The translations under genes and the position numbers were made by a program. Shown piece after piece: positions 56,575 to 64,000 of a stretch of DNA of 64,000 bases (the stretch's first letter is position 1; each line of letters starts with the position of its first letter). The notes beneath the pieces are model-generated. The model made no database searches. It was given only the letters and a program-made list of their open reading frames with translations, and was not told where the DNA came from. Origin of the DNA: Metapseudomonas boanensis (lineage in GTDB: Bacteria; Pseudomonadota; Gammaproteobacteria; Pseudomonadales; Pseudomonadaceae); assembly GCF_018704125.1 (NCBI RefSeq), contig NZ_JAGTIS010000004.1, positions 1 through 64,000 on the forward strand, written 5' to 3'.

Positions 56575-57570
56575 TCAGCCGCCGGTCATGCTCATGAAGC
56601 GGATTACCTGGACCTGTTCGGACGCATCGAAGTGATGTCGCTCCGGCTTGAGCCTGAGCGCTTCGATCAGCGCAGCGCGCAGCCGCTCGGCATCGCCAGG
56701 ATGACGGCGGATCAACGCTTTGAGGTCCAGCGCTCCTTCGTGCCCAAGGCAGAGCACCAGCTTGCCTTCGGCCGTGACCCGCACACGGTTGCAGTCGCCG
56801 CAGAAATTGCGGCTATGGGGAGAGATGAAACCGACCTGGGTGTCGCTGCCGACCACCTGCCAATAGCGGGACGGCCCGCCGGTGCGGTGACTGCTGGGCA
56901 CTAACTGGAAGCGCTGCTCGACCCGCTCGCGCACCTCTTCGCTGGTGCACAAGGTGACCTTGCGCTCGTGACTGGAAATGCTGCCTAGCGGCATCTCCTC
57001 GATGAAACTGATGTCCAGGCCGCGATCGACGGCAAAGGCGACCAGGTCCTGAACCTCATCGTCGTTGCGCCCCTTCTGCACCACGGTATTGAGCTTGATG
57101 CGACGAAAACCGGCAACGCGCGCGGCGTCGATGCCGGACAGAACCTGGTCGAGGCGGTCGCGGCGGGTGAAGGCTGCAAACCGCTCGCGTTGCAGGGAGT
57201 CGAGGCTGATGTTCAAGCGGGTGACGCCTGCTTCGCGAAGCTCATGGGCCATGTGCTCGAGCTGCGAGCCGTTGCTGGTGATGGCCAGGTCATCCAGTTC
57301 GTCGCGGGCGCCGAGGCGCGTCAGCAGGGAGGTCAGGCCCTTGCGCACCAATGGCTCACCGCCGGTGATACGAATGCGCCGGACACCCAGGCCAATGAAG
57401 GCATCGGCGACGGTATAGAGCTCTTCGAGGCTGAGGATCTGCGCGCGAGGAGCGAAGACCATGTCCTCGCTCATGCAATAGGTGCAACGAAAGTCGCAGC
57501 GGTCGGTGACCGACAGACGCAGGTAAGTGATTCGTCGACCGAAAGGGTCGAGCAAGTGTGTGTCTTGCAT
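56575..57570 (-). CDS. moaA: GTP 3',8-cyclase MoaA
   Basis: A 331-aa radical-SAM enzyme for the first step of molybdopterin synthesis. The N-terminal cluster is CDFRCTYC, the second cluster CGDCNRVRVTAEGKLVLC, and the C-terminus ends in the double glycine MTGG. The start at 57570 (MQDTHLLDPFG) matches the family; the frame to 57900 adds 110 unrelated residues. Within the purine block it plausibly supplies cofactor for xanthine dehydrogenase; other Moa genes are outside the window. Confidence 0.96.
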   Translation of the reverse strand: MQDTHLLDPFGRRITYLRLSVTDRCDFRCTYCMSEDMVFAPRAQILSLEELYTVADAFIGLGVRRIRITGGEPLVRKGLTSLLTRLGARDELDDLAITSNGSQLEHMAHELREAGVTRLNISLDSLQRERFAAFTRRDRLDQVLSGIDAARVAGFRRIKLNTVVQKGRNDDEVQDLVAFAVDRGLDISFIEEMPLGSISSHERKVTLCTSEEVRERVEQRFQLVPSSHRTGGPSRYWQVVGSDTQVGFISPHSRNFCGDCNRVRVTAEGKLVLCLGHEGALDLKALIRRHPGDAERLRAALIEALRLKPERHHFDASEQVQVIRFMSMTGG

Positions 57571-57651
57571 GGGTGAAGTCTGCCGCAACACGCACCGGTC
57601 AGGACACCGGCGACATGGACGGATGCCGAATAGAAACAGAAAACCTTTTTT

Positions 57652-57661
57652 TTGTATACAG
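57652..57661. promoter_or_regulatory. TTGTATACAG operator candidate between moaA and tetR
   Basis: One mismatch from TTGTATACAA, located between divergent moaA and the TetR gene, 82 bp from moaA and 112 bp from tetR. Confidence 0.5.
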
Positions 57662-57772
57662 GAATCTGCCTCCGGCCTTCGCTTGAGAGCCCCGCGAGGC
57701 CGGTGATACCATGCCCGACCTCTCGCCGGCCGGCCTTTCCGGCGTCCCGGACGAGTCCAACAAGGAGCCGAT

Positions 57773-58402
57773 GTGAGCAGCATTCGCGAGCGCAACAGAG
57801 ACCTCATCCTGCGCGCGGCCAGCGAGGAATTCGCCGACAAAGGGTTCGCCGCCACCAAGACGAGCGACATCGCGGCCAAGGCTGGTCTGCCCAAACCCAA
57901 CGTCTATTACTACTTCAAGTCGAAAGAGAACCTCTACCGCGAGGTCCTCGAGAGCATCGTCGAGCCGCTGCTGCAAGCATCTGCGCCTTTCAAGCAGGCG
58001 GGACACCCATATGACGTGCTCACGGCCTACATACGCTCGAAGATCCGTATCTCCCGCGAACTGCCTTATGCATCCAAAGTATTCGCCAGCGAGATCATGC
58101 ACGGCGCGCCACACCTTTCCGCCGAACAGACCCAGCAACTGAACGACCAGGCCAGACACAACATCGAGTGCATCCAGCGTTGGATCGACCAAGGGCTGAT
58201 GGCCAACGTCGACCCGCACCACCTGCTCTTCAGCATCTGGGCCGCAACCCAGACATACGCCGACTTCGACTGGCAGATCTCCACCGTCACCGGCAAGGCC
58301 ACCCTCAGCGACGCCGACTACGACGCCGCGGCCGAGACCATCATCCGCCTGGTGATCAAGGGCTGCGAAGTGGAAGAAAGGCCACAGGCCAGGAGCGCCT
58401 GA
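57773..58402 (+). CDS. TetR-family regulator (RutR-like)
   Basis: A 209-aa repressor-type protein with an N-terminal HTH (AASEEFADKGFAATKTSDIAAKAGLPKPNVYYYFKSKENLY) and a C-terminal ligand domain with PYASKVFASEIMHGAPHL and IWAATQTYADFDWQI, which recall RutR-type pyrimidine/purine regulators. The start is GTG at 57773. It is divergent from moaA, with a TTGTATACAG site in between. It may sense a pyrimidine or ureide product (inference). Confidence 0.85.
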   Translation: MSSIRERNRDLILRAASEEFADKGFAATKTSDIAAKAGLPKPNVYYYFKSKENLYREVLESIVEPLLQASAPFKQAGHPYDVLTAYIRSKIRISRELPYASKVFASEIMHGAPHLSAEQTQQLNDQARHNIECIQRWIDQGLMANVDPHHLLFSIWAATQTYADFDWQISTVTGKATLSDADYDAAAETIIRLVIKGCEVEERPQARSA

Positions 58403-58462
58403 AGCCCCTCCAACAAAGCAACGCCAGCCTCTGCGCTCTAAACCGCGGCAGCCCTTCGGGCT

Positions 58463-58645
58463 GCTCAGCGAATGAATTCGCCCCCACAAAAGAGCAGCAA
58501 CCCTCACTCACCTTGCAGGGGGGTGAGCTTCAACCCATCCCGAATTTCACCCCCGGCTAGCGCTACCGGGGGACCAAAAGACTTCACCCCCACAGGGCAG
58601 GTGCTGGCTGGCACAAACCCTGTGGGGGTGAATTCATTCGCTGAG
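58463..58645. repeat. long inverted repeat of REP-like type
   Basis: CTCAGCGAATGAATTC plus GCCCCCACA (left arm, to 58487) and its inverted copy at 58621-58645 pair over 25 bp with one mismatch. Between them lie nested stems (TTCACCCCCACAGGG with CCCTGTGGGGGTGAA at 58583-58597 and 58617-58631; and CACCCCCGG/CCGGGGG near 58548). The GCGAATGAATTCGC core is a common Pseudomonas palindrome. Small frames here are artefacts of the repeat. Confidence 0.8.
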
Positions 58646-58670
58646 GGTTGCGCAGCAGCCCCACCAAGCA

Positions 58671-59108
58671 TCAGGCCGCGCCGGCATCCGCCTTCAGGCC
58701 GACAGCCTCCACCGCGCTCACCGCGCACTGCTCATCTATATCCGACGTATCGCCACTGATGCCGATGGCGCCGATCACTTGTCCTTGCGCATCACGAATC
58801 AGCACGCCCCCCGGTGCCGGCACCAGGTTGCCGTCGGCCAAAGTATTCACCGCGCCGATGAAGGCCGGGCGCTGCTGCGCATCGGCGGCAATCAGGCGCG
58901 AGCCCTTGCCCAGTGCCACGGCCCCCCATGCCTTGCCGATGGCGATCTGCGGACGAAGCATGCTGGCGCCATCCTGACGCTGCAGAGTGATCAGGTGGCC
59001 GCCGGCATCCAGCACGGCAATGGTCAGCGGCGCGGTGCGCAGTTCACGACCGGTGGCCAAAGCATGATTGGAAATGGTCACAGCGGTTTCCAGGGTCAAA
59101 GTGCTCAT
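58671..59108 (-). CDS. HbpS/GlcG-like protein
   Basis: A 145-aa protein of the HbpS-like/GlcG family: APLTIAVLDAGGHLITLQRQDGA, then AWGAVALGKGSRL and a C-terminal QVIGAIGISGDTSDIDEQCAVSAVEAVG. Family members accompany glycolate/glyoxylate and haem-degrading genes, and their biochemical role is poorly known. It is divergent from gcl; two TTGTATACAx sites lie between them, so it is probably co-regulated with glyoxylate use. Confidence 0.85.
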   Translation of the reverse strand: MSTLTLETAVTISNHALATGRELRTAPLTIAVLDAGGHLITLQRQDGASMLRPQIAIGKAWGAVALGKGSRLIAADAQQRPAFIGAVNTLADGNLVPAPGGVLIRDAQGQVIGAIGISGDTSDIDEQCAVSAVEAVGLKADAGAA

Positions 59109-59468
59109 TTAAAGCGTTCCTCGTGAGTGGTTGGACCTTTTGCGGCGCCGGAACTGCCTGGGTTTGCCGGCCCTCAAGCCGTACAGGGGAAGTCCTACCC
59201 AAGCGCCAGACGCATCTGAATGCTTTGACTCACTATCCCACCGAACACAAAAAAATCAACCAATAGATACAATATGATTATTTTTTGTATACAGTGCTAT
59301 CGTCAGCTTTCTGGCAAGCCTGGTAAATGCCCATAAAACGGGCGTTTTAAAAGAATCTCGCTCCTGCGACCTTCAACCACACAAATGGCCTTGACCCTTC
59401 AGTCAGCTGCTGAATAGAATCCAGCCACGTAGCTTGTATACAATTTTCACAAGAAAGAGGCACAAAAC
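59109..59468. promoter_or_regulatory. GlcG-like / gcl divergent control region
   Basis: A 360-bp gap holding TTGTATACAG (59285-59294) nearer the GlcG-like gene and TTGTATACAA (59434-59443) 26 bp before gcl. Two sites suit a shared regulator acting in both directions. A+T-rich DNA around 59250-59300 is promoter-like. Confidence 0.6.
59434..59443. promoter_or_regulatory. TTGTATACAA operator candidate before gcl
   Basis: A perfect palindrome ending 26 bp before the gcl start codon, close enough to overlap the promoter or 5' end. Confidence 0.65.
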
Positions 59469-61244
<1,776 letters not shown>

Positions 61245-61255
61245 TCGCCTGACTC

Positions 61256-61318
61256 CCCTCTCCTATTCGTGGTGGGAGAGGGCCTTCAACTCCCCTCTCC
61301 CGCCGGGAGAGGGGAACA
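61256..61318. repeat. CCCTCTCCC-type repeat between gcl and hyi
   Basis: CCCCTCTCC ... GGGAGAGGG and CCCCTCTCCCGCCGGGAGAG form paired inverted blocks. Confidence 0.7.
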
Positions 61319-61335
61319 AGATTGAGGAGAAATTC

Positions 61336-62118
61336 ATGCCCCGTTTTGCTGCCAACCTGTCAATGCTGTTCACCGAGGTGGACTTCCTGGACCGTTTCGC
61401 CGCCGCTGCCGAAGCCGGTTTCAGCGGTGTCGAATACCTCTTCCCCTACGATTTCCCGGTTGAGGAAATCCGCGCCCGCCTGGACGCCAACAAGCTGGAA
61501 CAGGTGCTGTTCAACCTGCCCGCCGGTGACTGGGGCAAGGGCGAGCGTGGCATCGCCTGCCACCCGGACCGTGTGGAAGAGTTTCGCGCTGGCGTGGACA
61601 AAGCCATCGCCTACGCCAAGGTGCTGGGCAACACGCAGATCAACTGCCTGGCTGGCATCCGCCCGCAAGGCCATGACTGCGCGACCATCGAAAAGACCTT
61701 CGTCGACAACCTGAAGTACGCCGCCGAGAAGCTCGAGGCCGCCGGCATCAAGCTGGTGATGGAAGCGATCAACACCCGCGACATCCCCGGCTTCTACCTG
61801 AACAACACCCAGCAGGCCCTGGCCATCCGCGAAAAAGTGGGCAGCGCCAACCTGTTCCTGCAGTACGACATCTACCACATGCAAATCATGGAAGGTGACC
61901 TGGCGCGTACCGTCGAGTCCAACCTGGCCGCGATCAACCATGTGCAGCTCGCCGACAACCCGGGCCGCAACGAGCCGGGCACCGGCGAGATCAACTACCG
62001 CTTCCTCTTCCAGCATCTGGACCGCATTGGCTACCAGGGCTGGGTCGGCTGTGAATACAAGCCGGCTACCACCACCGTTGCCGGCCTGGGCTGGCTGAAA
62101 ACCCATAACGCCATCTAA
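61336..62118 (+). CDS. hyi: hydroxypyruvate isomerase
   Basis: A 260-aa TIM-barrel isomerase linking hydroxypyruvate and tartronate semialdehyde. It has NLSMLFTEVDFLDRFAAAAEAGF, VMEAINTRDIPGFYLN, LQYDIYHMQIMEGDLAR and HVQLADNPGRNEPGTGEINY. The length and residues match the family (catalytic Glu in MEAIN and metal ligands). It is 91 bp after gcl and 16 bp before glxR. Confidence 0.96.
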   Translation: MPRFAANLSMLFTEVDFLDRFAAAAEAGFSGVEYLFPYDFPVEEIRARLDANKLEQVLFNLPAGDWGKGERGIACHPDRVEEFRAGVDKAIAYAKVLGNTQINCLAGIRPQGHDCATIEKTFVDNLKYAAEKLEAAGIKLVMEAINTRDIPGFYLNNTQQALAIREKVGSANLFLQYDIYHMQIMEGDLARTVESNLAAINHVQLADNPGRNEPGTGEINYRFLFQHLDRIGYQGWVGCEYKPATTTVAGLGWLKTHNAI

Positions 62119-62134
62119 GAAAGAGGTATTCAAC

Positions 62135-63025
62135 ATGGCCAAGATCGGATTCATCGGCACCGGCATCATGGGCAAGCCCATGGCTCAGAACCTGCAGAAA
62201 GCCGGCCACACCCTGTTCTTCTCCGAGCATTTCGACAAGGCTCCGGCCGACCTGCTGGGTGACAACGGCGTCGCCCTGGCCAACCCGAAAGAAGTTGCCC
62301 AGGAAGCCGAGTTCATCATCGTGATGGTTCCGGACACCCCCCAGGTCGACGACGTACTGTTCCGCAAGGACGGCGTGGCCGAAGGCGTTGGCGCCGGCAA
62401 AGTCGTGATCGACATGAGCTCCATCTCCCCCACCGCCACCAAGGCCTTCGCCGAGAAGATCAAGGCGACCGGCGCTGCCTACCTGGACGCCCCGGTGTCC
62501 GGCGGTGAAGTCGGTGCCAAGGCCGCGACCCTGAGCATCATGGTCGGTGGTTGCCCGAACGCCTTCGAACGCGCCCTGCCGCTGTTCCAGGCCATGGGCA
62601 AGAACATCACCCGCGTGGGTGCCAACGGTGACGGCCAGACCGCCAAGGTCGCCAACCAGATCATCGTTGCCCTGAACATCCAGGCCGTTGCCGAAGCCCT
62701 GCTGTTCGCCGCCCGGAACGGCGCCGACCCAGCCAAGGTACGCGAAGCACTGATGGGTGGTTTCGCCGGCTCCAAGATTCTCGAAGTCCACGGCGAGCGT
62801 ATGATCAAGGGCACCTTCGATCCGGGCTTCCGCATCAGCCTGCACCAGAAGGACCTGAACCTGGCACTGTCCGGCGCCCGCGAACTGGGCCTGAACCTGC
62901 CGAACACCGCCAACGCCCAGCAAGTGTTCAGCACCTGCGCGGCCCTCGGCGGCAGCAACTGGGACCACTCCGCCCTGATCAAGGGCCTGGAGCACATGGC
63001 CAACTTCTCGATTCGCGAGGAGTGA
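62135..63025 (+). CDS. glxR: tartronate semialdehyde reductase
   Basis: A 296-aa NAD(P)H-dependent beta-hydroxyacid dehydrogenase reducing tartronate semialdehyde to glycerate. N-terminal GFIGTGIMGKPMAQNLQKAGH (nucleotide loop), the substrate region MVGGCPNAFERALPLFQAMG and catalytic Lys in GDGQTAKVANQIIVALNIQ. Normal length. It follows hyi by 16 bp. Confidence 0.96.
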   Translation: MAKIGFIGTGIMGKPMAQNLQKAGHTLFFSEHFDKAPADLLGDNGVALANPKEVAQEAEFIIVMVPDTPQVDDVLFRKDGVAEGVGAGKVVIDMSSISPTATKAFAEKIKATGAAYLDAPVSGGEVGAKAATLSIMVGGCPNAFERALPLFQAMGKNITRVGANGDGQTAKVANQIIVALNIQAVAEALLFAARNGADPAKVREALMGGFAGSKILEVHGERMIKGTFDPGFRISLHQKDLNLALSGARELGLNLPNTANAQQVFSTCAALGGSNWDHSALIKGLEHMANFSIREE

Positions 63026-63031
63026 TGTTTC

Positions 63032-63110
63032 GTAGGACGGGATGAGCGCCAGCGCTGCCCATCGATCCGGCAGCTCCCGCGATGGCCAGCGCCCGCTCTT
63101 CCCGTCCTAC
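63032..63110. repeat. inverted repeat after glxR
   Basis: GTAGGACGGGATGAGCG and its partner CGCTCTTCCCGTCCTAC form a long hairpin of REP-like type in the 261-bp gap before the glycerate kinase gene. Confidence 0.75.
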
Positions 63111-63168
63111 GACCCCTTTCGACCCTCCTGGTCCGCGGTGACACGGCGCCAACGACCAGGAAGGTCGA

Positions 63169-63210
63169 TTCCAGTCCCGAGCCGCTGCGCGCGGCGGTTC
63201 GGGACTGAAA
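63169..63210. other. stable hairpin before ttuD
   Basis: CAGTCCCGAGCCGC pairs with GCGGCGGTTCGGGACTG with a GGT bulge, loop TGCGC, 77 bp before the ttuD start. It could be a transcript-processing or attenuation element. Confidence 0.55.
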
Positions 63211-63286
63211 TCGGCCAGACACGCCCAGCGATTCCACTCGCCGGCATGCCGTCCTACAAGAAGCATCAGGCCACCTGGAGCCAGCC

Positions 63287-64000
63287 ATGTCCCTCGATCC
63301 CAAAGCCTTCCTGCGCGACCTGTTCGCCACCGCCATCGCCGCCGCCCACCCACGCCAGGTGCTGGCCGACCACCTTCCCGCCGACCGCTCCGGCCGCGTC
63401 ATCGTCATCGGCGCCGGCAAGGCCGCCGCAGCCATGGCCGAGGTGATCGAGCGCGAATGGCAGGGCGAGATTTCCGGCCTGGTGGTGACCCGCTACGGCC
63501 ACGGTGCCGACTGCAAGAAGATCGAAGTCGTCGAGGCCGCCCACCCGGTACCGGATGCCGCCGGCCTGGAAACCGCCCAGCGCGTGCTCAAGCTGGTTAG
63601 CGGGCTGTCGGAGTCCGACCGAGTGATCTTCCTGCTCTCCGGCGGTGGCTCCTCCCTGCTCGCCCTGCCCGCCGAAGGCCTGACCCTCAAGGACAAGCAG
63701 GCGATCAACAAGGCCCTGCTGAAGTCCGGCGCTTCCATCTCCGAGATGAACTGCGTGCGCAAGCACCTCTCGGCGATCAAGGGCGGCCGCCTGGCCAAGG
63801 CCTGCTGGCCGGCCACCGTCTACACCTACGCGATTTCCGACGTGCCCGGCGACGAGGCCACCGTGATCGCCTCCGGCCCCACCGTGGCCGACCCGACCAC
63901 CTCTGCCGAAGCCCTGGCCATTCTCGCCCGCTACGAGATCGAGATTCCGGCCCATGTGCGTACCTGGCTGCAAGACCCGCGCTCGGAAACCGTGAAGCCC
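63287..64000 (+). CDS. ttuD: glycerate 2-kinase TtuD/GckA type, 3' end outside the window
   Basis: The frame runs from ATG 63287 (MSLDPKAFLRDLFATAIAAA) through 238 codons to the window edge without a stop. The protein shows the glycerate kinase/MOFRL family N-terminal domain: VIVIGAGKAAAAMAEV, GADCKKIEVVEAAHPVPD, FLLSGGGSSLLALPA and ISDVPGDEATVIASGPTVAD. It phosphorylates glycerate from GlxR; older literature calls TtuD a hydroxypyruvate reductase. About 185 further residues are expected beyond the edge. Confidence 0.93.
   Translation, partial: MSLDPKAFLRDLFATAIAAAHPRQVLADHLPADRSGRVIVIGAGKAAAAMAEVIEREWQGEISGLVVTRYGHGADCKKIEVVEAAHPVPDAAGLETAQRVLKLVSGLSESDRVIFLLSGGGSSLLALPAEGLTLKDKQAINKALLKSGASISEMNCVRKHLSAIKGGRLAKACWPATVYTYAISDVPGDEATVIASGPTVADPTTSAEALAILARYEIEIPAHVRTWLQDPRSETVKP

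Noticed and set aside
58504-58728. Small minus-strand frame rich in Gly/Pro
   Set aside because: It consists of the inverted repeat and its flanks; composition follows the repeat rather than a protein.

Overview
The window is chromosomal DNA of a Pseudomonas, close in gene content to the P. aeruginosa group. The evidence is the high coding GC, the REP/REPIN palindromes of GTAGGAGC type, the rRNA leader sequence, and a gene order (acyl-CoA dehydrogenase, recR, ybaB, dnaX, ffs ... ligA, zipA, smc, gntR, xdhABC, guaD, gntR, permease, uraH, puuE, uraD, alc, allA, puuD ... moaA, tetR, gcl, hyi, glxR, ttuD) that I recall as largely matching P. aeruginosa PAO1 around PA1498-PA1535, read in reverse. 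No database search was run.

Layout. 1-402: leader and three tandem promoters of an rRNA operon that runs off the left edge on the minus strand. 0.5-7 kb: housekeeping block (acyl-CoA dehydrogenase, RecR, YbaB/EbfC, DnaX, a 2OG-Fe(II) oxygenase-like protein, 4.5S RNA, HU-family protein). 7.0-20.0 kb: a complete Flp/Tad pilus locus on the minus strand (flp, prepilin peptidase, an AAA+ ATPase, rcpC, rcpA, lipoprotein, tadG, two TadE-like pseudopilins, tadZABCD). A divergent AraC-type regulator with a degenerate receiver domain faces it, and the shared intergenic region carries two 18-bp direct repeats 21 bp apart. 21.2-28.4 kb: ligA, zipA, smc.

28.4-64 kb: an almost complete purine-to-glycerate pathway. 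Guanine goes to xanthine (GuaD), urate (XdhABC), 5-hydroxyisourate (PuuD, fused to cytochrome c), OHCU (UraH), allantoin (UraD), allantoate (PuuE), ureidoglycolate (Alc), glyoxylate (AllA), tartronate semialdehyde (Gcl) and glycerate (GlxR, with Hyi), then to phosphoglycerate (TtuD, cut by the window end). Supporting genes are two intact NCS2 purine permeases, a third with internal deletions, two Tsx-like porins, an orphan periplasmic binding protein, an 8-oxoguanine-deaminase-like amidohydrolase, MoaA (molybdopterin for Xdh), two GntR/FCD regulators, a TetR regulator and a HbpS/GlcG-like protein. A dctPQM-type TRAP transporter, a LysE exporter and an ISL3-type transposase remnant sit inside the block.

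Regulation read from the sequence. TTGTATACAA-type palindromes recur at eight places upstream of gntR, the purine permeases, uraH, puuE, tetR/moaA, the GlcG-like gene and gcl, so one FCD-type GntR probably controls the block. A second palindrome, TGACTCAWGAGTCA, precedes xdhA and the first permease. A-rich AANAANAA (Hfq/Crc-type) motifs lie at the translation starts of six uptake genes but were not seen at the catabolic enzymes. The TRAP operon has a sigma-54 promoter with two palindromes 32 bp apart upstream. A 266-bp element with 16-bp terminal inverted repeats sits in the loop of a terminator-like stem-loop before xdhA; a shorter inverted relative sits in another terminator-like hairpin after guaD, so the pair brackets the xdh-guaD genes.
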